Shown here one piece after another: positions 33,055 through 41,727 of a stretch of DNA of 64,000 nt. Under the pieces are notes generated by a model. The model did no database searches. It was not told the DNA's origin and saw nothing but the letters and a program-made list of their open reading frames with translations. Position 1 is the first letter of the stretch; each line of letters starts with the position of its first letter. The stretch covers positions 5,743,501 to 5,807,500 of the forward strand of contig NZ_CP148752.1 in assembly GCF_040448305.1 (NCBI RefSeq). The letters run 5' to 3'. The position numbers and the translations under genes were made by a program. Source of the stretch: Pseudomonas fluorescens (lineage in GTDB: Bacteria; Pseudomonadota; Gammaproteobacteria; Pseudomonadales; Pseudomonadaceae).

Positions 33055-34779
33055 ATGAATAGATCTTCCGCGTTGCTCCTCGCTCTTGTCTTCCTCAGCG
33101 GCTGCCAGGCCTTGGCACCCGTGTCGTCGGACAGTGCGCCGCCGGTTGAAGACAGCACCCCGGCCCCTGAAAAGCCCAAGGTCTACAGCTCATTCAGCGA
33201 GGAAACCGTCTTCAGCCTGTTGAGCGCCGAACTGGCTGGCCAGCGCAATCGTTTCGACATTGCCCTGGACAACTATGTGACCCAGGCCATCAACACCCAA
33301 GATCCGGGCATCTCCGAGCGGGCATTTCGTATCGCCGAATATCTGGGCGCCGATCAGGCAGCCCTGGATACTGCGCTGATCTGGGCCAGGAACGCCCCCG
33401 ACGACCTCGAAGCGCAACGTGCCGCCGCCGTGCAACTGGCACGCGCCGGGCGTTATGACGACTCCATGGTCTATATGGAGAGAGTCCTGCAAGGCAAGGG
33501 CGACACCCATTTCGACTTCCTTGCGCTGTCTGCGGCCGACACCGACCAGGACACCCGCAACGGCTTGATGCAAAGCTTCGACCGTTTGTTGCAGCGTCAT
33601 CCGGACAACAGCCAGCTGATTTTCGGCAAGGCCTTGCTGATGCAACAGGACGGCGACACCAAAGGCGCGTTGAAGCTGCTGGAAGACAATCCACCTGAAG
33701 ACGGCGAAATCGCCCCGATCCTGCTGCGTGCGCGGCTGTTGCAAACCCTTAATCGCGGTGACGAAGCCTTGCCGCTGCTGCAGAAAAGCATCAAGAAATA
33801 CCCGGACGACAAGCGCCTGCGCCTGACTTACGCGCGCATGCTGGTTGAACAGGACCGCATGGACGACGCCAAGGCCGAGTTCTCGAGCCTGGTTCAGCAG
33901 TACCCGGAAGACGACGAACTGCGTTACTCGCTGGCGCTGGTCTGCCTGGAAGCCAAGGCCTGGAACGAGGCCAAGGGTTATCTTGAAGACCTGATCGCCC
34001 GGGAAAGCCACGTCGACTCGGCACACCTGAACCTCGGCCGCATCGCCGAAGAACAAAACGACCCGCAAGGCGCATTGATCGAGTACGCCAAGGTTGGCCC
34101 GGGCAACGATTTCCTGCCGGCGCAATTGCGTCAGGCCGACATCCTGATAGACAACGGCAGGACCGCCGAAGCGCAAAGAAAGCTGGCGGCAGAGCGCGAC
34201 GAGCAGCCGGATTACGCGATCCAGCTGTACCTCATCGAAGCCGAAACCCTGTCCGCCAACAATCAGGGCGACAAGGCCTGGAGCGTTCTGCATCAAGCCT
34301 TGCAGCAATACCCGGACGATTTGAACCTGCTCTACACCCGTGCCATGCAGGCGGAAAAACGCAATGACCTGGCGCAGATGGAAAAGGACCTGCGCACGAT
34401 CATCAAGCGCGACCCGGACAATGCCATGGCGTTGAACGCCCTCGGTTACACCCTGTCCGACCGCACCACGCGCTACGCCGAAGCCAAGGCCCTGATCGAA
34501 CAGGCGCACCAGATCAGTCCGGAAGACCCGGCGGTACTCGACAGCCTTGGCTGGGTAAATTACCGCCTGGGCAATCTCGACGAAGCCGAGCGCCTGCTGC
34601 GCCAGGCCCTGGATCGCTTCCCCGATCAGGAAGTCGCCGCTCACCTGGGCGAAGTCCTGTGGGCCAACGGCAAACAGCGCGAAGCCAGACAAGTCTGGGG
34701 CAAATTCCTCAAGGAACAGCCTGACAGCCCGACCCTGCGCGGCACCATCAAACGCCTGACCGGATCAGAGACTCTTTAA
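33055..34779 (+). CDS. TPR-repeat lipoprotein (PA4667-like)
   Basis: A 574-residue protein. NRSSALLLALVFLSGCQALA gives a lipobox with Cys17, then a Pro/Ser linker and many helical tetratricopeptide repeats from about residue 60 to 560, e.g. LRLTYARMLVEQDRMDDAKA and LDSLGWVNYRLGNLDEAERL. It probably scaffolds other envelope proteins. Only four bases separate it from lolB, so the genes are co-transcribed; function of the P. aeruginosa counterpart is poorly defined. Confidence 0.9.
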   Translation: MNRSSALLLALVFLSGCQALAPVSSDSAPPVEDSTPAPEKPKVYSSFSEETVFSLLSAELAGQRNRFDIALDNYVTQAINTQDPGISERAFRIAEYLGADQAALDTALIWARNAPDDLEAQRAAAVQLARAGRYDDSMVYMERVLQGKGDTHFDFLALSAADTDQDTRNGLMQSFDRLLQRHPDNSQLIFGKALLMQQDGDTKGALKLLEDNPPEDGEIAPILLRARLLQTLNRGDEALPLLQKSIKKYPDDKRLRLTYARMLVEQDRMDDAKAEFSSLVQQYPEDDELRYSLALVCLEAKAWNEAKGYLEDLIARESHVDSAHLNLGRIAEEQNDPQGALIEYAKVGPGNDFLPAQLRQADILIDNGRTAEAQRKLAAERDEQPDYAIQLYLIEAETLSANNQGDKAWSVLHQALQQYPDDLNLLYTRAMQAEKRNDLAQMEKDLRTIIKRDPDNAMALNALGYTLSDRTTRYAEAKALIEQAHQISPEDPAVLDSLGWVNYRLGNLDEAERLLRQALDRFPDQEVAAHLGEVLWANGKQREARQVWGKFLKEQPDSPTLRGTIKRLTGSETL

Positions 34780-34783
34780 GATT

Positions 34784-35401
34784 ATGTTTTTGCGCCATTT
34801 CATCGTTTTCAGTTTTATCGCCCTGCTCGCCGGTTGCGCGGGCCTGGGTCCCCGCGAATCGGTCGAGGGTCATGGCAACGCCGCCCAATGGCGCGAGCAC
34901 AAACAGCAACTGACCGGCCTCGATGGCTGGCAGATCGACGGCAAGATCGGCATCCGCGCCCCGAAAGACTCGGGAAGCGGCACGCTGTTCTGGTTGCAGC
35001 GCCAGGATTACTACGACATTCGCCTGTCGGGACCACTGGGCCGCGGCGCGGCTCGCCTGACCGGACGTCCGGGCAAGGTGTCGCTGGAAGTCGCCAACCA
35101 GGGACGTTACGACGCACCGAATCCGGAAGTGCTGCTCGAAGAACAGCTGGGCTGGAAATTGCCTGTGTCCGACCTGGCCTGGTGGGTGCGCGGGCTCCCG
35201 GCTCCCAACAGCAAAAGTCGCCTGACCCTGGACGGCGACAGCCGCCTGGCCAGCCTGGAACAGGATGGCTGGAAGGTCGACTACACCTCGTACACGCAAC
35301 AAAACGGTTTCTGGTTGCCCGAGCGCATCAAGCTCAGCGGCACCGACCTTGATGTCACGCTGGTGATCAAGGTCTGGCAACCACGCAAACTGGGGCAATG
35401 A
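34784..35401 (+). CDS. lolB: Outer-membrane lipoprotein receptor LolB
   Basis: A 205-residue lipoprotein that accepts lipoproteins from LolA and inserts them into the outer membrane. The lipobox LLAGC is near residue 17; GWQIDGKIGIRAPKDSGSGT near 46 and QRQDYYDIRLSGPLGRGAAR near 71 are typical LolB phrases. It is followed within two bases by ispE. Confidence 0.94.
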   Translation: MFLRHFIVFSFIALLAGCAGLGPRESVEGHGNAAQWREHKQQLTGLDGWQIDGKIGIRAPKDSGSGTLFWLQRQDYYDIRLSGPLGRGAARLTGRPGKVSLEVANQGRYDAPNPEVLLEEQLGWKLPVSDLAWWVRGLPAPNSKSRLTLDGDSRLASLEQDGWKVDYTSYTQQNGFWLPERIKLSGTDLDVTLVIKVWQPRKLGQ

Positions 35402-35402
35402 C

Positions 35403-36254
35403 ATGCCTGACAATCGCCTGACGCTGCCCTCGCCGGCCAAACTCAATTTGATGCTGCACATTCTGGGGCGCCGCGAAGACGGCTACCACGAACTGCAAAC
35501 GATGTTTCAGTTTCTCGATTACGGCGACGAAATCACCTATGCCCTGCGCGATGACGGAGTCATCCGACTGCACACCGAATTCCCGGGCGTCCCCCACGAC
35601 AGCAACCTGATCGTCAAGGCCGCCAGAAAACTTCAGGAGCAATCCGCTTGCTCGCTGGGCGTGGATATCTGGATCGACAAGATCCTGCCCATGGGCGGCG
35701 GCATCGGTGGCGGCAGCTCGAATGCGGCAACAACATTGCTTGGCTTGAACCATCTGTGGCAATTGGGCTGGGATGAAGATCGCCTGGCCGGCCTGGGGTT
35801 GACGCTGGGCGCCGACGTCCCGGTTTTCGTACGTGGCCACGCGGCTTTTGCCGAGGGCGTGGGGGAGAAACTGACCCCTGTAGACCCGGAAGAACCGTGG
35901 TATCTCGTGCTGGTACCGCAAGTCTCTGTAAGTACGGCAGAAATTTTTTCAGATCCGTTGTTGACACGTAACACTCCTCCCATTAAAGTGCGCCCCGTTC
36001 CCAAGGGAAACAGTCGAAATGACTGCTTGCCGGTGGTAACAAGGCGTTATCCAGAGGTACGTAACGCTTTGAATTTGCTAGGTAAATTTACCGAAGCAAA
36101 ACTCACCGGAACTGGAAGTTGTGTGTTTGGGGGCTTCCCAAGCAAAGCTGAAGCTGATAGAGTCTCGGCCCTTCTTACAGAGACCCTTACAGGTTTTGTA
36201 GCAAAAGGAAGCAACATTTCGATGTTGCATCGCAAGCTTCAAGGTCTGCTCTAA
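35403..36254 (+). CDS. ispE: 4-(cytidine 5'-diphospho)-2-C-methyl-D-erythritol kinase
   Basis: A 283-residue GHMP kinase of the MEP isoprenoid pathway. LPSPAKLNLMLHILGRREDG opens the protein; the ATP loop PMGGGIGGGSSNAATTLLGL is near residue 98 and KLTGTGSCVFGGF near 236. The last part of the gene is noticeably richer in A and T than its start. Operon with lolB. Confidence 0.95.
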   Translation: MPDNRLTLPSPAKLNLMLHILGRREDGYHELQTMFQFLDYGDEITYALRDDGVIRLHTEFPGVPHDSNLIVKAARKLQEQSACSLGVDIWIDKILPMGGGIGGGSSNAATTLLGLNHLWQLGWDEDRLAGLGLTLGADVPVFVRGHAAFAEGVGEKLTPVDPEEPWYLVLVPQVSVSTAEIFSDPLLTRNTPPIKVRPVPKGNSRNDCLPVVTRRYPEVRNALNLLGKFTEAKLTGTGSCVFGGFPSKAEADRVSALLTETLTGFVAKGSNISMLHRKLQGLL

Positions 36255-36290
36255 AGGAACCGATTACTGGGTAATCGTTGCAACAGATAC

Positions 36291-36365
36291 AGGGGCGTCG
36301 CCAAGCGGTAAGGCAGCAGGTTTTGATCCTGCCATGCGTTGGTTCGAATCCAGCCGCCCCTGCCA
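36291..36365 (+). tRNA. tRNA-Gln (UUG)
   Basis: 75 bases with acceptor arms AGGGGCG and CGCCCCT, anticodon stem GCAGG/CCTGC around loop TTTTGAT, anticodon TTG at 36323-36325, T-loop GGTTCGAATCC and encoded CCA end. It lies between ispE and prs. Confidence 0.97.
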
Positions 36366-36411
36366 TTTTCCTATACTCATCCAGGTTACCCTCAGCCTTC
36401 AGGTACTGCGC

Positions 36412-37353
36412 GTGTCCAAGATGATGGTCTTTACGGGGAACGCTAACCCCGATCTGGCTCGGCGTGTCGTACGTCAGCTGCATATCCCTCTCGGTGACAT
36501 CTCTGTCGGTAAATTCTCCGACGGCGAAATTACAGCCGAGATCAATGAAAACGTCCGCGGTAAAGACGTCTTCATTATTCAGCCGACTTGCGCTCCGACC
36601 AACGATAACCTGATGGAACTGGTAGTGATGGCTGATGCCTTCCGCCGCTCCTCGGCTACTCGTATCACTGCTGTTATTCCTTACTTTGGTTATGCCCGTC
36701 AGGATCGCCGTCCGCGTTCCGCACGTGTGGCTATCAGCGCGAAAGTCGTGGCTGACATGCTTACCGTAGTCGGCATCGACCGTGTTCTCACGGTTGATCT
36801 GCATGCTGACCAAATCCAGGGTTTCTTCGATATTCCGGTAGATAACATCTACGGCTCCCCGGTTCTGGTGGATGACATCGAAGATCAGCGCTTCGAAAAC
36901 CTGATGATCGTGTCCCCGGACATTGGCGGCGTCGTGCGTGCACGTGCCGTTGCCAAATCCCTGGGCGTGGATCTCGGGATCATCGACAAACGCCGTGAGA
37001 AAGCCAATCACTCTGAAGTGATGCATATCATCGGTGATGTCGAAGGGCGTACCTGTATTCTGGTCGATGACATGGTCGATACCGCCGGCACCCTGTGCCA
37101 CGCGGCCAAGGCCCTGAAAGAGCATGGCGCCGCCAAGGTTTTCGCCTACTGCACACACCCTGTGCTGTCCGGTCGGGCGATCGAAAACATCGAAAATTCC
37201 ATGCTGGACGAACTGGTGGTGACTAACACCATCCCGTTGTCCGCTGCTGCACAAGCCTGCTCGCGTATCCGTCAACTGGATATCGCGCCGGTAGTTGCCG
37301 AGGCGGTTCGCCGCATCAGCAATGAAGAATCGATCAGCGCGATGTTCCGCTAA
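36412..37353 (+). CDS. prs: Ribose-phosphate pyrophosphokinase
   Basis: A 313-residue enzyme that makes PRPP from ribose-5-phosphate and ATP, the substrate of the hpt and upp products in this window. VVRQLHIPLGDISVGKFSDG is near residue 15, the catalytic loop YARQDRRPRSARVAIS near 97, and the PRPP site CILVDDMVDTAGTLCHA near 217. The start is GTG 36412, 46 bases after the tRNA end, giving the usual SKMMVFTGNANPDLARR opening; longer frames would run into the tRNA. Confidence 0.95.
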   Translation: MSKMMVFTGNANPDLARRVVRQLHIPLGDISVGKFSDGEITAEINENVRGKDVFIIQPTCAPTNDNLMELVVMADAFRRSSATRITAVIPYFGYARQDRRPRSARVAISAKVVADMLTVVGIDRVLTVDLHADQIQGFFDIPVDNIYGSPVLVDDIEDQRFENLMIVSPDIGGVVRARAVAKSLGVDLGIIDKRREKANHSEVMHIIGDVEGRTCILVDDMVDTAGTLCHAAKALKEHGAAKVFAYCTHPVLSGRAIENIENSMLDELVVTNTIPLSAAAQACSRIRQLDIAPVVAEAVRRISNEESISAMFR

Positions 37354-37386
37354 GGGCCCTGCCCTTCTCGAAATGTCTCGTTGACG

Positions 37387-37430
37387 AAAAGCGCCCCGCC
37401 CCGGCATTCCTGTCGGGGCGGGGCTTTTTT
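37387..37430 (+). terminator. Strong intrinsic terminator after prs
   Basis: AAAAGCGCCCCGCCCCG and CGGGGCGGGGCTTTTTT pair around GCATTCCTGT. A long GC stem with A and T tails separates prs from rplY. Confidence 0.95.
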
Positions 37431-37495
37431 GCCCATATCGCCTTTAGCGCTGGTCGCAAACGCTGGGGCGAATGTGGTTATTTTGGAGATACAAC

Positions 37496-38095
37496 ATGAA
37501 CGATTTTACCCTGAATGCTGAAGTGCGTTCCGACCTGGGGAAAGGTGCGAGCCGCCGCCTGCGTCGTCTCGCAAGCCTGGTTCCAGCTGTAGTTTACGGT
37601 GGCGAAAAAGCCCCTGAATCCATCAGCATGCTGGCCAAAGAAGTTGCCAAACTGCTCGAAAACGAAGCGGCTTACAGCCACATCATCGAGCTGAACGTTG
37701 GTGGCACCAAGCAGAACGTCGTGATCAAAGCCCTGCAGCGTCACCCGGCCAAAGGCCACGTGATGCACGCTGACTTCGTACGCGTAGTAGCTGGCCAGAA
37801 ACTGACCGCTATCGTTCCAGTGCACTTCATCAACGAAGAAGCACCGACCAAGAAAGGCGGCGAAATCTCGCACGTTGTTGCCGAGATCGAAGTTTCCTGC
37901 CTGCCGAAAGATCTGCCTGAGTTCATCGAAGTCGACCTGGCTAACGCTGAAATCGGTTCGATCATTCACCTGTCGGACCTCAAGGCGCCTAAAGGCGTTG
38001 AGTTCGTGGCCCTGGCACACGGCGATGACAAGGCTGTTGCCAACGTCCACGCTCCACGTGTTGCTCCAGAAGCTGCAGAAGGCGCTGCAGAGTAA
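37496..38095 (+). CDS. rplY: 50S ribosomal protein L25 (Ctc form)
   Basis: A 199-residue long-form L25 that binds 5S rRNA. The RNA-binding part begins NDFTLNAEVRSDLGKGASRR, followed by LVPAVVYGGEKAPESI; the C-terminal CTC domain (LPKDLPEFIEVDLANAEIGS) ends in an Ala/Glu tail. GGAG before ATG 37496 decides the start. Followed by pth. Confidence 0.96.
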   Translation: MNDFTLNAEVRSDLGKGASRRLRRLASLVPAVVYGGEKAPESISMLAKEVAKLLENEAAYSHIIELNVGGTKQNVVIKALQRHPAKGHVMHADFVRVVAGQKLTAIVPVHFINEEAPTKKGGEISHVVAEIEVSCLPKDLPEFIEVDLANAEIGSIIHLSDLKAPKGVEFVALAHGDDKAVANVHAPRVAPEAAEGAAE

Positions 38096-38139
38096 TTTTA
38101 CTCTGTACGCCGGAGTGACCGGAAACATCGCGGACTAGA

Positions 38140-38222
38140 GCATAGCGAGAAAGCGGGCGAGAACGCGGAGTTTACATCATGGTAAATGAGCAATTTTCGT
38201 CCACTTTCGCCGCTTTCCCTGA
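38140..38222 (+). promoter_or_regulatory. Structured leader between rplY and pth
   Basis: GAAAGCGGGCGA (38149-38160 region) can pair with TCGCCGCTTTCC (38207-38218) with one bulge, enclosing an inner stem TTTAC (38171-38175), loop ATCATG, GTAAA (38182-38186). It may be an RNA leader of pth or an intergenic repeat; I cannot assign a known family. Confidence 0.45.
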
Positions 38223-38264
38223 TTGCGGCGATGTTATCCACCACTCCAAGGAAGGGCCCCTATC

Positions 38265-38849
38265 GTGACTGCCATCAAACTGATCGTTGGCCTGGGAAAT
38301 CCAGGCGCTGAATACGAACAGACCCGGCATAACGCAGGGGCCCTTTTTGTTGAGCGCATCGCGAACGCACAAGGCGTGAACCTTGTGGCGGACCGCAAAT
38401 ATTTCGGCCTGACCGGGCGCTATTCGCATCAGGGTCAGGATGTTCGTCTGCTGATTCCCACCACGTACATGAACCGCAGCGGCCAGGCCGTGGCGGCACT
38501 CGCCGGTTTCTTCCGCATCAAGCCTGAAGAAATCCTCGTGGCGCACGACGAACTCGACCTGCCACCCGGCGTTGCCAAGCTCAAGCAGGGCGGCGGCCAT
38601 GGCGGTCACAACGGGTTGCGCGACATCATCGCGCAACTGGGCAATCAGAATACCTTTCATCGCTTGCGGCTTGGCATTGGCCACCCGGGCGTTGCCAGTA
38701 TGGTTTCAAATTTCGTCCTGGGTCGTGCGCCACGCGCCGAACAGGAAAAACTCGATGCCAGCATCGACTTTGCCCTCGGCGTGCTGCCGGATATCCTCGC
38801 CGGGGAATGGAACCGCGCGATGAAAAACCTGCACAGCCAGAAGGCCTGA
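38265..38849 (+). CDS. pth: Peptidyl-tRNA hydrolase
   Basis: A 194-residue enzyme that frees tRNA from dropped-off peptidyl-tRNA. KLIVGLGNPGAEYEQTRHNA with its catalytic His lies at the start, MNRSGQAVAALAGFF near 68 and LKQGGGHGGHNGLRDI near 106. Start GTG 38265 follows AAGGAAGGG and gives the normal length; a longer ATG frame (38223) adds unrelated residues. Confidence 0.95.
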   Translation: MTAIKLIVGLGNPGAEYEQTRHNAGALFVERIANAQGVNLVADRKYFGLTGRYSHQGQDVRLLIPTTYMNRSGQAVAALAGFFRIKPEEILVAHDELDLPPGVAKLKQGGGHGGHNGLRDIIAQLGNQNTFHRLRLGIGHPGVASMVSNFVLGRAPRAEQEKLDASIDFALGVLPDILAGEWNRAMKNLHSQKA

Positions 38850-38871
38850 CTCTTATCCGAGGGGAAACACC

Positions 38872-39972
38872 ATGGGATTCAATTGCGGCATCGTCGGCCT
38901 GCCTAACGTCGGCAAGTCCACCCTGTTCAACGCCCTGACCAAATCCGGGATCGCGGCCGAGAACTTCCCCTTCTGCACCATCGAACCCAACAGCGGTATC
39001 GTGCCGATGCCGGATCCGCGCCTGGATGCCCTGGCAGCCATCGTCAATCCAAAGCGCATCCTGCCGACCACCATGGAGTTCGTCGACATCGCCGGCCTGG
39101 TTGCCGGTGCGTCGAAAGGTGAAGGACTGGGTAACAAGTTCCTGGCCAATATCCGTGAAACCGATGCCATCGCCCACGTGGTCCGCTGCTTCGAAGACGA
39201 GAACGTGATTCACGTCTCCAACAGCGTCGACCCGAAACGCGACATCGAAATCATCGAGCTGGAACTGATCTTCGCCGACCTCGACAGCTGCGAGAAGCAA
39301 CTGCAGAAAGTCGCGCGCAACGCCAAGGGCGGTGACAAGGACGCAGTGGTCCAGAAAGGCCTGCTGGAGCAACTGATCGCCCACTTCACCGAAGGCAAGC
39401 CGGCGCGCAGCCTGATGAAGAACATGGGGGCCGACGAAAAAGCGGTGATCAAGGGCTTCCATTTGCTGACCACCAAACCGGTCATGTACATCGCCAACGT
39501 CGCTGAAGACGGTTTCGAGAACAACCCGCACCTGGACGTTGTACGCGCCATCGCCGAAGAAGAAGGCGCCGTGGTTGTACCGGTGTGCAACAAGATCGAA
39601 GCGGAAATCGCCGAGCTCGATGACGGCGAAGAGAAAGACATGTTCCTCGAAGCCCTGGGCCTCGAAGAGCCTGGCCTGAACCGCGTGATCCGCGCCGGCT
39701 ACGAAATGCTGCACCTGCAGACCTACTTCACCGCCGGTGTCGAAGAAGTCCGCGCCTGGACCGTCCGCGTCGGTGCCACCGCACCTCAAGCCGCTGGCGT
39801 GATCCACACCGACTTCGAAAAAGGCTTCATCCGCGCCGAAGTGATCGCCTACAACGACTTCATCCAGTACAAGGGCGAAGCCGGTACCAAGGAAGCCGGT
39901 AAATGGCGCCTGGAAGGCAAGGACTACATCGTCAAAGACGGCGACGTGATGCATTTCCGCTTCAACGTGTAA
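38872..39972 (+). CDS. ychF: Redox-regulated ATPase/GTPase YchF
   Basis: A 366-residue OBG-family NTPase. P-loop GLPNVGKSTLFNAL near residue 8, the coiled-coil middle, and the C-terminal TGS domain (RAWTVRVGATAPQAAGVIHT and FIQYKGEAGTKEAGKWRLEG) are all present. YchF prefers ATP and is tied to translation and oxidative stress. The pth-ychF pair, 22 bases apart, is widely conserved. Confidence 0.96.
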   Translation: MGFNCGIVGLPNVGKSTLFNALTKSGIAAENFPFCTIEPNSGIVPMPDPRLDALAAIVNPKRILPTTMEFVDIAGLVAGASKGEGLGNKFLANIRETDAIAHVVRCFEDENVIHVSNSVDPKRDIEIIELELIFADLDSCEKQLQKVARNAKGGDKDAVVQKGLLEQLIAHFTEGKPARSLMKNMGADEKAVIKGFHLLTTKPVMYIANVAEDGFENNPHLDVVRAIAEEEGAVVVPVCNKIEAEIAELDDGEEKDMFLEALGLEEPGLNRVIRAGYEMLHLQTYFTAGVEEVRAWTVRVGATAPQAAGVIHTDFEKGFIRAEVIAYNDFIQYKGEAGTKEAGKWRLEGKDYIVKDGDVMHFRFNV

Positions 39973-40000
39973 CGTTATACAGAGCTAAGCACCCGCCCAA

Positions 40001-40031
40001 GAAAAAGCCGCGTTTGATACGCGGCTTTTTT
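40001..40031. terminator. Terminator after ychF
   Basis: GAAAAAGCCGCG, loop TTTGATA, CGCGGCTTTTTT. It can act on both strands. Confidence 0.93.
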
Positions 40032-40067
40032 GTTCCCGAAACAATCATCCGCCACACCACCAATTCC

Positions 40068-40160
40068 CTGTAGGAGTGAGCCTGCTCGCGATAGCAGACT
40101 GTCAGTCGACTGAGTCGCCAACTGACACACCGTCATCGCGAGCAGGCTCACTCCTACATT
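40068..40160. repeat. REP inverted pair 7
   Basis: Arms TAGGAGTGAGCCTGCTCGCG (40071-40090) and CGCGAGCAGGCTCACTCCTA (40137-40156) are perfect inverses of each other yet differ from the family core at the same places (TAGGAGTGAG), so the two arms have changed together. It lies between convergent genes. Confidence 0.88.
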
Positions 40161-40175
40161 GGGAAATGTGTTGGG

Positions 40176-41393
40176 TCAGGACTTCTTCGTACGCGGCAAG
40201 AAGATCGCCAACACCCCGAACAGCGGCAGGAACGAACACAGGTAGTACACGTATTCGATGCCGTGTATGTCCGCCAGATGGCCAAGCAATGCCGCGCCAA
40301 TCCCGCCGAAACCGAACATCAAACCGAAGAACACCCCGGCGATCATCCCGACATTGCCCGGCACCAATTCCTGGGCGTACACCACGATGGCCGAGAACGC
40401 CGAGGCGAGGATGAAGCCGATGACCACGCTGAGGATGCTGGTCCAGAACAGGTCGACATGGGGCAGCAACAAGGTGAACGGTGCAACGCCAAGGATCGAG
40501 AACCAGATCACCGCCTTGCGCCCGATCTTGTCGCCGATCGGTCCGCCGAAGAATGTCCCCGCCGCGACCGCGCCGAGAAACAGGAACAGGTGCAACTGCG
40601 AACTGGCCACCGACAGGTCGAACTTCTCGATCAGGTAGAAGGTGAAGTAGCTGGTGAGGCTCGACATGTAGAAATACTTGGAGAACACCAGCAACCCGAG
40701 TACCACCAGCGCGCTGGTCACTCGGCCCTTGGACAGGCCGTGAGTCGCCGCCTGGCCTTGCTTGAGCTTGAACAGGCTCAAGTGGTTGGCGTACCAGCGG
40801 CTGATCCGGTAGAGCACGAACAGTGCAAACACCGCGAACAGGCCGAACCAGGCCACGTGCCCTTGACCGTAGGGAATGATGATCGCCGCCGCCAGCAACG
40901 GGCCGAACGCCGAGCCTGCGTTACCGCCGACCTGGAAGGTCGATTGCGCCAGCCCGAAGCGCCCGCCCGAAGCCAGGCGCGCCACGCGGGACGCTTCCGG
41001 GTGGAAGGTCGATGAACCGATGCCGATCAGCCCCGCCGCCAACAGGATTAGCGGGAAACTGGCGACCACCGACATCATCAGAATGCCGACCAGGGTGCAG
41101 ACCGTCCCCGCCGGCAACAACCACGGCTTGGGATGGCGGTCGGTGTAATAACCGACCCACGGCTGCAGCAGCGAGGCCGTCAACTGGAATGTCAGGGTGA
41201 TCAGGCCGACCTGGGTGAAGGTCAGGCCATAGTTGGCCTTGAGCATCGGATAGATCGACGGCAGCACCGACTGGATCAGGTCGTTGATCAAGTGTGCCAG
41301 CGCTACGGCGCCGATGATGCGCATCACCAGGGGACTGCTTTGGGGCGTAGCGGACGCCGGCACTGAGCCGGTCTGGGTGTTGCTGATAGCCAT
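40176..41393 (-). CDS. MFS efflux transporter, fosmidomycin-resistance (Fsr) type
   Basis: A 405-residue 12-segment transporter. AHLINDLIQSVLPSIYPMLK near residue 33 and QPWVGYYTDRHPKPW near 74 are typical of the Fsr branch, as is GIGSSTFHPEASRVARLASG. Relatives expel fosmidomycin and trimethoprim; natural substrates are unclear. ATG 41393 is chosen for the Ser/Thr-rich N-terminus; upstream frame is cysteine-rich and unlikely. The gene is divergent from the chemoreceptor gene. Confidence 0.88.
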   Translation of the reverse strand: MAISNTQTGSVPASATPQSSPLVMRIIGAVALAHLINDLIQSVLPSIYPMLKANYGLTFTQVGLITLTFQLTASLLQPWVGYYTDRHPKPWLLPAGTVCTLVGILMMSVVASFPLILLAAGLIGIGSSTFHPEASRVARLASGGRFGLAQSTFQVGGNAGSAFGPLLAAAIIIPYGQGHVAWFGLFAVFALFVLYRISRWYANHLSLFKLKQGQAATHGLSKGRVTSALVVLGLLVFSKYFYMSSLTSYFTFYLIEKFDLSVASSQLHLFLFLGAVAAGTFFGGPIGDKIGRKAVIWFSILGVAPFTLLLPHVDLFWTSILSVVIGFILASAFSAIVVYAQELVPGNVGMIAGVFFGLMFGFGGIGAALLGHLADIHGIEYVYYLCSFLPLFGVLAIFLPRTKKS

Positions 41394-41588
41394 GGGAGTT
41401 TCCAGACAACAGGAGGTACAAACGTGCAGGTGCGTCAATGTGCCATTTTTCAGTGCAGCAACGCCATCCCCTTAGCCTGCTAACGACTTCGTTTTTTCAT
41501 CGCCACAACCTTGATGGCGCAAAGCCATGGTCTGAATCTTGCCTTCCTTGTCGGCTTGAACGCGGCTTCCTTACAAAGGAGACCGACA
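41394..41588. other. Intergenic stretch between Fsr-type transporter and chemoreceptor leader
   Basis: No gene is seen. It must hold the divergent promoters. A GATGGCG/CGCCA-rich part near 41500-41530 could form weak structure; nothing specific was identified. Confidence 0.4.
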
Positions 41589-41654
41589 ATGGGAAGTTTC
41601 GCTACAGAGTCGGCCTACAGAGCGGACAAGGGTGAACTTTCGAGGCCTTTTTAG
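41589..41654 (+). CDS. Possible 21-residue leader peptide before the chemoreceptor gene
   Basis: ATG 41589 has a strong ribosome site AAAGGAG (41576-41582) and the frame MGSFATESAYRADKGELSRP-F ends at TAG 41652-41654. Ten bases later comes the perfect 9-bp hairpin 41664-41687. The layout of good start, short frame and stem before a big gene suggests a leader peptide or small protein; no family is known. Confidence 0.45.
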   Translation: MGSFATESAYRADKGELSRPF

Positions 41655-41663
41655 AGGGCACGA

Positions 41664-41687
41664 GTCGGAGGTGCGACAACCTCCGAC
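41664..41687 (+). promoter_or_regulatory. Hairpin in the chemoreceptor leader
   Basis: GTCGGAGGT, loop GCGACA, ACCTCCGAC: a perfect 9-bp stem. There is no T-run, and the upstream arm contains GGAGG, so it could hide a ribosome-like site. Confidence 0.5.
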
Positions 41688-41727
41688 GCACGCCAATAGT
41701 GCGTGGTGTCCAGAGGAGTCATGGGGC

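Noticed and set aside
36334..36411. ATG start of prs at 36334
   Set aside because: It lies inside the tRNA-Gln gene; GTG 36412 gives the conserved N-terminus and length.
41632..41727. Upstream GTG start for the chemoreceptor adding 32 residues
   Set aside because: The added residues are polar and unlike receptor N-termini; they overlap the hairpin at 41664-41687, and ATG 41728 gives the usual short N-terminal segment.
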